Assembly (NCBI GenBank): GCA_033764335.1
Contig: JANRJC010000061.1
Span: 1 to 64,000 of the forward strand
Reading direction: 5' to 3'
Source of the DNA: JAGQVA01 sp033764335
GTDB lineage: Bacteria > Bacteroidota > Bacteroidia > J057
Length of the DNA stretch: 64,000 nt
A model generated the notes under the pieces. The model did no database searches, was not told the DNA's origin, and saw nothing but the letters and a program-made list of their open reading frames with translations. A program made the position numbers and the translations under genes. Shown in pieces: positions 53,702-61,684 of this stretch (positions are counted from its first letter, which is position 1; each line of letters starts with the position of its first letter).

Positions 53702-55411
53702 ATGAAAGCGACTATTAAATTTTCTGCGATCGCGCTTCTGTGTTTTTCCTTCATCTCCTGCGAAAACTTCCTGAAGGAAGAACTGATCTCGGATGTATCG
53801 GCGGGTACTTATTATACCACCGTTCAGGGATTTGAAGATGCTGTGAAAGCTACCTATTCGGAAATGAAGTTTTTCTGGGGTCCTGAAAGAGGATTCACCA
53901 TGACGGCTTTTGGTACCGATGTTCATACCAATGGTGCTGACGGAAGTTTTAAGGCAATCAACCGTTATGATGGTGGCCTTAGCTCCGCAGATGCATTTAT
54001 ACAGGATACATGGCGGGATTTTTACCGCGGAATCAACCAGGCAAATGCTGCCATCAACCGCTCCGAAGGCATTGAAATGGATGAAACCCTGAAAGCCAAT
54101 CGTTTGGCCGAAGTTCGGTTTTTAAGGGCTTTGTATTATTTCACGCTGGTACAGTTTTACGGTGATATTCACCTCTCCCTCGAAGAAACCGAAGGGGTTC
54201 AGGTAGAAGCTAACCGTACACCGGCTGCCGATATTTACAAAGCAATCATTGCCGATCTGGAAGTAGCGGTTGCAACCTTGCCCGCTACTCAGAATGATTA
54301 CGGTCGCGCTACCAAACCTGCTGCGGAATTCCTTCTGGCAAAAGTGTATGCAACCCGTGGATACCAGCCTTATAAAGAAGCGAGCGATTTTGCGAATGCC
54401 GAAGCCCTGATGACCTCGGTAATCAGCAACTACGGATTTTCACTCCTGGATTCTTTTGACAAACTCTGGAATCAGGACAATCAGCGCAACAGCGAGGTAA
54501 TTTTTGCCGTGCAAAACTCCAAAGCTCTGGCCGATACTCGTATTGATACTGAAGGAAATCGCGGACACCTCTACTTCCTGATGGAATATGACATTCGCCC
54601 CGGTATGACCCGCGACACCCAAAACGGTCGCCCGTGGAAACGTTTCCGTCCTACAGACTTTGCACTGAGTCTCTGGAACCGCGACATTGACAGTCGTTAT
54701 GATATGAGTTATCAGCATGCTTGGATTTCGAACAATGCTGCTACAATTCCTAAATGGACACAGGCTGAAGCAGATGCCGGTCATGTGAGCGCTTCTTTAG
54801 TTGGACAGCGGAAGTATGCATTGGGCGATACTGCTTTCTTCATCCCCGGCCCCGGAAAAGACCAGTTATGGCCCGCAGATCGCAAAGCCAAGAGCCGTTA
54901 TATCGTTTATACTAAAGACAATTATGACGAAAAAGTCTTCCCGACGCTCAAAAAATTCCAGGATCCCCGCCGTCCGGATCGTCAGCATGAACCGGGTTCA
55001 CGTGACCTCGTGCTGATGCGTCTCGCCGATGCTTACCTGATGCGTGCCGAAGTTCGGTTTATGCAAAACAAACTCGACGAAGCTGCAGCAGACATTAACA
55101 TGGTTCGCGAAAGAGCTGCATGGCCCGGCAAAGAAGCAGAGATGATGATTACCTCGGGTGATGTGACCATTGACTATATTCTCGACGAACGCGCTCGCGA
55201 ACTCGACGGTGAAATGCACCGCTGGTTTGACCTCGCACGTGTGAAAATCAATGGCGTGAGCAAACTCGTTGAAAGAGTACGCCTCCATAATCCTCAGGCC
55301 GCTCCCAATATTAAAGATTACCACATCTTCCGTCCGATTCCTCAGAATCAGATAGACCGTACCCTTGGTGGATACAAACAAAACTGTGGTTATCCCGGTG
55401 CGGATTGTTGA
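53702..55411 (+). CDS. SusD/RagB-family nutrient-binding lipoprotein
   Basis: A 569-residue lipoprotein with signal (SAIALLCFSFISCENFL, Cys lipobox), the TPR-like helical core of SusD (about 70-230, AEVRFLRALYYFTLVQFYG, ADIYKAIIADLEVAV) and the C-terminal SusD-like region (VLMRLADAYLMRAEVRF, ILDERARELDGEMHRWFDL, RPIPQNQIDR). It forms the lid of the SusC barrel on the cell surface. It ends the pair and is followed by a terminator. Confidence 0.95.
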   Translation: MKATIKFSAIALLCFSFISCENFLKEELISDVSAGTYYTTVQGFEDAVKATYSEMKFFWGPERGFTMTAFGTDVHTNGADGSFKAINRYDGGLSSADAFIQDTWRDFYRGINQANAAINRSEGIEMDETLKANRLAEVRFLRALYYFTLVQFYGDIHLSLEETEGVQVEANRTPAADIYKAIIADLEVAVATLPATQNDYGRATKPAAEFLLAKVYATRGYQPYKEASDFANAEALMTSVISNYGFSLLDSFDKLWNQDNQRNSEVIFAVQNSKALADTRIDTEGNRGHLYFLMEYDIRPGMTRDTQNGRPWKRFRPTDFALSLWNRDIDSRYDMSYQHAWISNNAATIPKWTQAEADAGHVSASLVGQRKYALGDTAFFIPGPGKDQLWPADRKAKSRYIVYTKDNYDEKVFPTLKKFQDPRRPDRQHEPGSRDLVLMRLADAYLMRAEVRFMQNKLDEAAADINMVRERAAWPGKEAEMMITSGDVTIDYILDERARELDGEMHRWFDLARVKINGVSKLVERVRLHNPQAAPNIKDYHIFRPIPQNQIDRTLGGYKQNCGYPGADC

Positions 55412-55442
55412 TTGTTTCTAATGAATGATTAAGTTATAAATG

Positions 55443-55472
55443 AAAAGGGTCCTGTTGAGGGACCCTTTTTTA
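55443..55472. terminator. Bidirectional terminator
   Basis: AAAAGGGTCC-TGTTGAG-GGACCCTTTTTT: a 10-bp stem with a T run on the plus strand and a shorter one on the minus strand, between the susD stop and the SDR stop. It can serve both operons. Confidence 0.85.
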
Positions 55473-55501
55473 TGGGAATATTTTTGGGCGAAAATCTCTA
55501 T

Positions 55502-56272
55502 TTATAACCGTGGAAGCGTAATCCCACCGTCCACCATCAGCACTTGCCCCGTGGAAAAAGGCATATCCCTGCGCGCGAGCATGGCTACGGTTTTTCCCAC
55601 GTCCTCCGGGAGTCCCCAGCGTTTCTGAACGGAAAGGCCCTCTGCAATCAATTTATCGTATTTTTCCTTAACCCCGCCGGTCATATCGGTCATAATGACT
55701 CCGGGGCGAACTTCATATACCGGAAGGTCATATTCGCCGAGGCGGGTAGCAAACAATTGGGTGACCATGCTCATACCTGCTTTGGAAACACAGTATTCGC
55801 CGCGGTTGACGGAGGCGACCGTAGCGGAAATAGAGGAAATATTGATCATACAACCCCAAAAATCCGGATCGGCTTTTTTCTGTGTTACCAGCCAGTTGGC
55901 TGCGGCCTGGCAAAGGAAATAACTTCCTTTGAGGTTGATGTCCATCACATAATCATAACTCTCCTCCGTCGTCTCCAAAATATCTCTCCGCTCCCTGGGG
56001 GCTACACCTGCGTTATTGACAAGGACATTCAAGCCTCCGAGTTCGGCTTTTACTTGTTCCATCATTTGTCTCCGATCGGCGGATTCTCCCACATTTCCCT
56101 GGCAATAAATCACCTTGCCGCCATTTGCCCGAAGTCCTTCCAGTACAGAAGTTATGGCGCTTTCTTCTCGCACGCCATTTATCGCCAGATCCCAGCCTTC
56201 GGCTGCGAGTTTTTGGGCGATGCCGAGGCCTATGCCCCGGCTTCCTCCCGTTACTAATGCAATTTTTGACAT
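55502..56272 (-). CDS. SDR-family oxidoreductase (FabG-like)
   Basis: A 256-residue short-chain dehydrogenase: cofactor motif VTGGSRGIGLGIAQ, NNAGVAPRERRD, the active-site Ser in INISSISATVASVNRG and the Y-x-x-x-K in GEYCVSKAGMSMV, ending STGQVLMVDGGI. In a sugar operon it is probably a sugar-acid or sugar-alcohol dehydrogenase, though fatty acid FabG look-alikes share the motifs. Last gene of the minus-strand operon. Confidence 0.9.
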   Translation of the reverse strand: MSKIALVTGGSRGIGLGIAQKLAAEGWDLAINGVREESAITSVLEGLRANGGKVIYCQGNVGESADRRQMMEQVKAELGGLNVLVNNAGVAPRERRDILETTEESYDYVMDINLKGSYFLCQAAANWLVTQKKADPDFWGCMINISSISATVASVNRGEYCVSKAGMSMVTQLFATRLGEYDLPVYEVRPGVIMTDMTGGVKEKYDKLIAEGLSVQKRWGLPEDVGKTVAMLARRDMPFSTGQVLMVDGGITLPRL

Positions 56273-56284
56273 ATCTTTGGGGCT

Positions 56285-57445
56285 TTAGGATAATTCTTCC
56301 AAATTCACCCAGGCTCTTTTTTGCCAGCTTTCAATGCCTTTCTCCGCCAACTGTACACCTTTGGCTCCTTCCATGAGATTCCACGGAAAAGGATCATTGC
56401 GCACAATATGTTTTAGGAAAAGTTCCCATTGGGCTTTGAATGCGTTGTCATGAAACTCCTGATCGGGGACTTTTGCCCAGTCGCTGTAAAAATTAATCGG
56501 CTGTTCGATGTCCGGATTCCATACGGGTTTGGGGGTATTGCCATAATGTTGAATGTAACAATGACGCAGGCCCGCAACCGCAGAACCTTTGGTACCATCC
56601 ACCTGAAGCGTCAGCAGGTCATCCCGGCGGACACGCACATTCCACGAAGAATTGAAGTGGGCGATAATATCGTTTTCTAATTCAAAGGTTGCATAGGCGC
56701 TGTCATCGGCGGTGCATACATAGGGTTTGCCCTGTTCGTCTATTCGCTCTGGAATATGGGTAACCCCGAGGCAGGAGACGGCTTTTACTTTGCCAAATAC
56801 CTGATCCAATACATATCGCCAGTGGCAAAGCATGTCCACGATAATTCCCCCATCGTCTTCTTTGCGGTAGTTCCAGGAGGGGCGTTGTGCAGGAATAGAA
56901 TGGCCTTCAAATACCCAGTAACCAAATTCTCCTCTTACGGAAAGTATTTTCCCGAAAAAACCGGTTTCGATCAAACGTCGGAGTTTCAGAATCCCCGGAA
57001 GCCATAATTTGTCTTGAACAACGCCGTGTTTAATGCCTGCTTTTTCGGCCAGGTGATACAGGTCCAAGGCCTCTGCTGTGCTTACTCCTGTGGGTTTTTC
57101 ACAATAAACATGTTTGCCTGCTTCAATGGCTTTTTTGACGGCGGCGTGGCGTTGCCCGGTTGTCTGTGCATCAAAATAAATGCTGTTGCTGCTGTCGGCG
57201 AGGGCCTCATCGAGGTCGGTAGTCATTTTTTCAATTCCGGCAGCTTTGCAGAGCTTTTCGAGTTTGACCGCATTTCTTCCGACAAGGGTAGGGACGGGCA
57301 TAATTGTCTCTGCCGGACCTAACCACACGCCTCCCTGGCGAATGATTTCCACCATTGAGCGCATGAGGTGCTGATTAGTCCCCATCCGGCCCGTGACGCC
57401 GTTCAGGATGATACCGATTTTATGGACTTTAAGGGAAGGGTTCAT
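56285..57445 (-). CDS. Gfo/Idh/MocA-family oxidoreductase
   Basis: A 386-residue NAD(P)-dependent sugar dehydrogenase: GIILNGVTGRMGTNQHL, the hallmark EKPTGVSTAEALDLYH with the catalytic Lys, and the C-terminal substrate domain (GYWVFEGHSIPAQRPSW, DDGGIIVDMLCHWRYVL). It overlaps the TIM-barrel gene by 1 nt (TAATG), so the operon is coupled. The family acts on inositols, sugars and sugar derivatives; with the neighbours a uronate or sugar-acid substrate is plausible. Confidence 0.92.
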   Translation of the reverse strand: MNPSLKVHKIGIILNGVTGRMGTNQHLMRSMVEIIRQGGVWLGPAETIMPVPTLVGRNAVKLEKLCKAAGIEKMTTDLDEALADSSNSIYFDAQTTGQRHAAVKKAIEAGKHVYCEKPTGVSTAEALDLYHLAEKAGIKHGVVQDKLWLPGILKLRRLIETGFFGKILSVRGEFGYWVFEGHSIPAQRPSWNYRKEDDGGIIVDMLCHWRYVLDQVFGKVKAVSCLGVTHIPERIDEQGKPYVCTADDSAYATFELENDIIAHFNSSWNVRVRRDDLLTLQVDGTKGSAVAGLRHCYIQHYGNTPKPVWNPDIEQPINFYSDWAKVPDQEFHDNAFKAQWELFLKHIVRNDPFPWNLMEGAKGVQLAEKGIESWQKRAWVNLEELS

Positions 57446-58269
57446 TAGCTATAATTTTGATAAGCGTGAATGATATTATTTAGGAAAATGTGTTGATCCA
57501 TCGCCCAATAGCGATGAGAGAAGATTTCTACTTCGCAAAAACCGGAGAAGCCTGTATTTTCTACCCATTGGCGAATCTGCTTTACGGGAATACAACCTTC
57601 GCCCATGAGTCCGCGGTCGTTGAGAAAATCCTCTGTGGGCACTTTCCAATCGCAGATATGAAAGGCAAATAGGTGCTGGTTTGCCCCGCAACGTTGAATC
57701 TGCGTTTCTAATCCCGGTTCCCACCACAGATGATAAACGTCCACGGCTATTCCTACAAAGGGGGAATTTATGGCTTCTGCCATATCATTGGCGGAGGTGA
57801 GTGTATTGATGGCCGAGCGGGTATCGGCATACATCGGGTGCAGGGGTTCGATGGCGAGTTTTACACCCCGTGATTCTGCATGAGGGATAAGGGCCTCGAT
57901 CCCTGCCTGAATCTGGGCACGGGAAGTATCCAGCGACTGACCCGGTGCTGCGCCACAGACCAGTACCAGCATAGGCGCACCTACCGCAGCGGCTTCATCG
58001 AGCAGGCGGAGATTTTGATCAATGGCTTTTTGCCTTTCGCTAAGTTCGAGATGAGGGAAAAAACCGCCCCGAACATAGGAAACTACCTGCATTCCTGAAG
58101 ATTTTAGCAGTTCTCCTGCTTTCAAAAACCCCATAGCGGCAGCTGCGTCCTGCCATACGCTTATACCGGTTACACCGGCAGCGAGGTAGTTTTCTACGGC
58201 TTTTTCCAGAGACCAGGGTTTTGTTGTGATCGTGTGGATGCAAAGCCTGTTGAGCGCGGGTTTATTCAT
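57445..58269 (-). CDS. Sugar phosphate isomerase/epimerase (TIM-barrel)
   Basis: About 274 residues from the ATG at 58267-58269, which overlaps the GH88 stop by 4 nt. It is an AP-endonuclease-2-type TIM barrel: CIHTITTKPWSLEKAVENYL, GVTGISVWQDAAAAMG, KLAIEPLHPMYADTRSAINT, VGIAVDVYHLWWEPGLE, FCEVEIFSHRYWAMD. Glu, Asp and His residues in the E-P, D-V-Y-H and E-V-E segments would hold the metal. Members of this family act as ketose epimerases or inosose-type isomerases. Substrate unknown. Confidence 0.88.
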   Translation of the reverse strand: MNKPALNRLCIHTITTKPWSLEKAVENYLAAGVTGISVWQDAAAAMGFLKAGELLKSSGMQVVSYVRGGFFPHLELSERQKAIDQNLRLLDEAAAVGAPMLVLVCGAAPGQSLDTSRAQIQAGIEALIPHAESRGVKLAIEPLHPMYADTRSAINTLTSANDMAEAINSPFVGIAVDVYHLWWEPGLETQIQRCGANQHLFAFHICDWKVPTEDFLNDRGLMGEGCIPVKQIRQWVENTGFSGFCEVEIFSHRYWAMDQHIFLNNIIHAYQNYS

Positions 58270-59648
58270 TTTGCAGGAGAATAAAAGGAGTAGTAAGGCA
58301 AATTTTTGATTAACCGCTGGAGAAAAAGCACTACTTCGCGGATATGATAATCCCCCCACATACTGGATTCACCGCAGGGGATTTTACGTCCTTCGGGCAC
58401 ATAGTCCCAGCCGTTAGGGCGGTGATAAACCGAATGGAGCAATAAGCCCTGGTGTTGCGGGTCGGTACTGAGATAGGGTTCCTGCAAAAGCGTATGAAGC
58501 GAAGTAAGCCCGGCCTGCCAGTATTTTTTACTACCATCCACGTCTCCTTTTTCTTCCAGGTACAAACCGAGGCGCAACAAGCCCTGTACGCCTATCGCGG
58601 CGGCAGTGGCGTCCACTGGCTCAAAGTCGTTGTAGGGTTCGGCGGGTCGCGAGAGGTAATCTCCGAGATGAACCAATCCGGGCGCACCCGTATCCCAGTA
58701 AGGAATGCCGTCCGTAGCGGTATTTTCGATGAAAAAATCACAAGTTGCCTTTGCTGCTTGTAAGAATTTTTCTTCCACCGCCTTATAGCCACCCAAAGCT
58801 TGAAAATCATCGTGGGGAAGTTCGCTGATAAACTCAAGTTGCTCCGCAAATCCCACCATAGCCCAGGCGAGGCCTCTTGTCCAAGTGCTAAAGCCCGTGT
58901 ATCCCTGCTGAGAATTAGGGCAACGGAAATTGCCGTCATTTACATTAAAAACACTCTCGTGGGCGGTGCGGCCCCATACATCGTAGATGTCGCGGCCTTT
59001 TCCGTAATAGACCGAATAATCCGCGGTAGCGATTCCATGATGGATGGCGCGTTCGAGGAGGCTGGTTTTTGTATCATTTTCTCCCCAGATCGCATATCCG
59101 AGCAGATGGCTTACCTCCAGTGCCCTTACGGTGCGGATGGTATCCACAAACAGCGAATGAGGTCCATTAAAAGAGTAGATATACCCTCCGCCGTTTTTAA
59201 TCGGCGTCCACCGCCGTGCTTGCACGGCGCCGGAGAGTTTGAGCGCCATTTCGTAGAAATGTTTTTCCCATTCGTTGAAAGGGGTTTTCCCCTCCTTCAT
59301 CAGCCGGAGCAGGTTGCCGTAGGTGCTCACATTGTTGAAGCCATGATCATGTACTCCAAAATGGCCTACATGCGAAGCCATGAGTGCTACGGTAGCTTTG
59401 CGACCATATTCGAGGGCCGCTGTGTCGCCGGAGGCGTCAAAATGGAGAATTTCCGACCCAAACTGAAAACCCTGGGTCCATTCGGTCCAACCTCGGGTGG
59501 TATATTTTCCGGCGGCGGTAAAAACGGGTGAGCCGTTGGCCGGGTTATACTCCTTGCGGATAAGGTGAATTTTTTGTCCAGACAATTCCCAGAAACGATT
59601 AATGGGGCGGGTGAGGTCGTTGGCGGAAAGAGAATAATTGATCTGCAT
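58266..59648 (-). CDS. Glycoside hydrolase of the GH88/GH105-like type (unsaturated uronyl hydrolase)
   Basis: About 460 residues from the ATG at 59646-59648; no signal peptide, so cytoplasmic. It has the (alpha/alpha)6-barrel features of unsaturated glucuronyl hydrolases: TEWTQGFQFGSEILHF, HDHGFNNVSTYGNLL, FSTWTRGLAWAMVGFAEQL, DATAAAIGVQGLLRLG, and the end SSMWGDYHIREVVLFLQRL. Such enzymes take unsaturated uronic acid off oligosaccharides made by polysaccharide lyases. First gene of the minus-strand operon, with its own -7 box at 59676. Confidence 0.85.
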   Translation of the reverse strand: MQINYSLSANDLTRPINRFWELSGQKIHLIRKEYNPANGSPVFTAAGKYTTRGWTEWTQGFQFGSEILHFDASGDTAALEYGRKATVALMASHVGHFGVHDHGFNNVSTYGNLLRLMKEGKTPFNEWEKHFYEMALKLSGAVQARRWTPIKNGGGYIYSFNGPHSLFVDTIRTVRALEVSHLLGYAIWGENDTKTSLLERAIHHGIATADYSVYYGKGRDIYDVWGRTAHESVFNVNDGNFRCPNSQQGYTGFSTWTRGLAWAMVGFAEQLEFISELPHDDFQALGGYKAVEEKFLQAAKATCDFFIENTATDGIPYWDTGAPGLVHLGDYLSRPAEPYNDFEPVDATAAAIGVQGLLRLGLYLEEKGDVDGSKKYWQAGLTSLHTLLQEPYLSTDPQHQGLLLHSVYHRPNGWDYVPEGRKIPCGESSMWGDYHIREVVLFLQRLIKNLPYYSFYSPAK

Positions 59649-59675
59649 GTGTATAATATAGTCCTTGTATAGATA

Positions 59676-59683
59676 CAAATCTA
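59676..59683 (-). promoter_or_regulatory. -7 box of the hydrolase operon
   Basis: TAGATTTG on the minus strand (exact TAnnTTTG), 27 bp before the hydrolase ATG. TTT stands at the -33 position in place of TTG, as expected for a promoter needing an activator. The AraC-type gene lies directly upstream. Confidence 0.55.
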
Positions 59684-59719
59684 AAAATCAATTCGGGTCG
59701 GGTAAATGAATAATTCCGG

Positions 59720-60628
59720 TCATAACTGGTACTTTTCCTGCATGGCCGCGCGAAAGGAAGAGGGCGTATGCCCGGTTTTTTTTCGGAAAATACGCCCGAA
59801 GTAAGAGGGGTCGCTAAAATTGAGCCGGTAGGCGATTTCTTTTGCGTTGAGATTCGAGAAAAGAAGCAAACGTTTGATTTCCAGAATAATACGGTCTAAA
59901 ATCATTTCACTGGCTTTTTTGCCCAATGCCTGCCGGGTGAGGCGATTGAGGTGGTCGGGGGTGATAGAAAGCCGGCTGGCATATTGGCCTACCTGATGGT
60001 CAGTTTCATAGTGATTTTCCAGCAACTGCTGAAATTTTTCCACGATGTACCGGGCGTGGATTTCCGCTGAGTTGGGGCTAGTGGTTTGTTGCCGGTATAA
60101 GTCCACGCTGCGGATCAACAAGATTTTTAACCAGGCGCGGAGGAGCGATTCGGTATGAGAAGACGCATAGAGGTAGTCGCGTACCATGTTTTCCATTATA
60201 GACCGGAAATAGCTAAAATCATCTTCCTTTAGGATAATAGCAGGTTCTGTGGCATTGGCCTTGAAAAAAGGAGCATCGTCAAGCAGCCTTCTTTCGGTTT
60301 CCTCCGTGCAAAAAAACTCGCGGGTAAAGGCAATGACATAACCCAGGCTTTCGGCATCTCCTTCGATCCGGTGTACCCTTCCCGGCCCGATAAAATGAAG
60401 CCCTGGAGAGTGAATGACGGAACGGTGAAAATCCATTTCCGATTCCCCCGATCCCTGAATAAAAAAGCAGATTTCGTAAAAAGGATGGCGATGAGGTATA
60501 TGGGTTTCGCGGGGAAAAGTAGATAATAATTCCTGCTTTTTCCCTTTCAACTGGAAAATTTTGAATCCGTATTCGGTACCTCCCTTACGGACTTCCGGGA
60601 TTTCATATATAGGGATGTTGACGGGCAT
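59720..60628 (-). CDS. AraC-family transcriptional regulator
   Basis: A 302-residue protein: an N-terminal cupin-like sensor (about 25-140, HIPHRHPFYEICFFIQGSGE, LHFIGPGRVHRIEG) and a C-terminal pair of helix-turn-helix motifs (about 200-300, QYASRLSITPDHLNRLTRQA and EIAYRLNFSDPSYFGRIFRK). It probably senses a sugar and controls the operon downstream and possibly the SusCD pair. It is divergent from the cupin gene with a 35-bp spacer. Confidence 0.93.
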   Translation of the reverse strand: MPVNIPIYEIPEVRKGGTEYGFKIFQLKGKKQELLSTFPRETHIPHRHPFYEICFFIQGSGESEMDFHRSVIHSPGLHFIGPGRVHRIEGDAESLGYVIAFTREFFCTEETERRLLDDAPFFKANATEPAIILKEDDFSYFRSIMENMVRDYLYASSHTESLLRAWLKILLIRSVDLYRQQTTSPNSAEIHARYIVEKFQQLLENHYETDHQVGQYASRLSITPDHLNRLTRQALGKKASEMILDRIILEIKRLLLFSNLNAKEIAYRLNFSDPSYFGRIFRKKTGHTPSSFRAAMQEKYQL

Positions 60629-60663
60629 ATCCTTTCTTTGAGCAGAAAATATACATTTCTCCG

Positions 60664-61662
60664 ATGAATTTATTAACTTATCCCCAGAGAACTTACAATA
60701 CCGCTATGCGCATTCAATCACTCGCTACCGCCGGGGAAATCGGCATATTCTTTTTGCTTGTTATGATGTCAACCCAGGGGTTTATTGCAAGGCAGTTGAA
60801 AAAATCGGCATCAGGCATAATGATCGCCCATCTTGCCGATGAGGATAAAAGGGCATTTGAATCCATTCGCAAGGTTTTCGCCCTGAAAAATCCGGGTTAT
60901 CAACTGGATTATTTATCGGGTGAAACCTCGATAAAAAAAGCGGCAAATGCCGCGAGGATTGTATTTATTCAAACCGGAGAGACGACAGCTACCCTTACAA
61001 CGGGGGAAAGTTCGAAGGTATCGGTGGGCGATATTGTATTGTTGCGGGTAGGAGAAGGATTGACAACAGACAGCGCGTTGAACATGCTTATGTTTACTGC
61101 TCCGGATGCCCCACCGGCCGATATTCCCTCTTTTGTGCGGCCTGACTGGGATCCGAATATCACGGACACGCCCGGAGGTTGCGCCACGGAGACAAACGCC
61201 TACCGCCGGATTTTGCTTACGTGGCTGGATAAAGTAGGAAAATACCGGTATCATCACTTGAACGCCCACCGGGTGCGGATCATGGATTCTTTTTCCCATT
61301 ATCACCCGGAGGAAGGAGGCTTTGATGAGTTTTATTTGGTACAGATGGTATTGCCCGGAGCTAAACTGCTCACGAGCAATCAGGTTTCCCTGATCGAAAG
61401 ACCGGATGAGGTGACCCCGGCTCAGGCAAAAGGATTAATTTTTGAGACACCTCTCGCCGTGGGAGACTTGGTCTATATCCCTCGTGGTGTCATGCATCGC
61501 GGCGTCGGCGGCGTATTGGCCCAAGTGATTACTGTGCCCGGTTTTGTCCCCGGCTCAGAGATCGGGGTGGATCACCATCTGCGCAAAATCAGCGAACGAC
61601 TTAACGGCGAAAATACTTTGCCCTATAATGTGGACGCCTCCGCGCAGGCTGTGGTGAAATAA
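60664..61662 (+). CDS. Cupin-domain protein
   Basis: A 332-residue protein with a likely two-domain cupin layout: a possible first barrel at about 95-140 (VFIQTGETTATLTTGES, VGDIVLLRVGEGL) and a second at about 205-300 (MDSFSHYHPEEGGFDEFYLV, VGDLVYIPRGVMHRG). His residues in SHYHPE and MHRG would bind a metal. A hydrophobic N-terminal stretch (IGIFFLLVMMSTQGFIA) may be a signal or anchor. Divergent from the AraC gene, so plausibly regulated by it. The substrate is unknown; the annotated start is uncertain, and internal ATGs are possible. Confidence 0.7.
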   Translation: MNLLTYPQRTYNTAMRIQSLATAGEIGIFFLLVMMSTQGFIARQLKKSASGIMIAHLADEDKRAFESIRKVFALKNPGYQLDYLSGETSIKKAANAARIVFIQTGETTATLTTGESSKVSVGDIVLLRVGEGLTTDSALNMLMFTAPDAPPADIPSFVRPDWDPNITDTPGGCATETNAYRRILLTWLDKVGKYRYHHLNAHRVRIMDSFSHYHPEEGGFDEFYLVQMVLPGAKLLTSNQVSLIERPDEVTPAQAKGLIFETPLAVGDLVYIPRGVMHRGVGGVLAQVITVPGFVPGSEIGVDHHLRKISERLNGENTLPYNVDASAQAVVK

Positions 61663-61673
61663 TAGATTATTTC

Positions 61674-61681
61674 TATCTTTG
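61674..61681 (+). promoter_or_regulatory. -7 box overlapping the AAA gene start
   Basis: TATCTTTG (exact TAnnTTTG) ends 3 nt before the ATG at 61685. If it is used, the transcript would start at or near the A of the ATG and be leaderless. GTG stands at the -33 position. Confidence 0.4.
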
Positions 61682-61684
61682 GGC

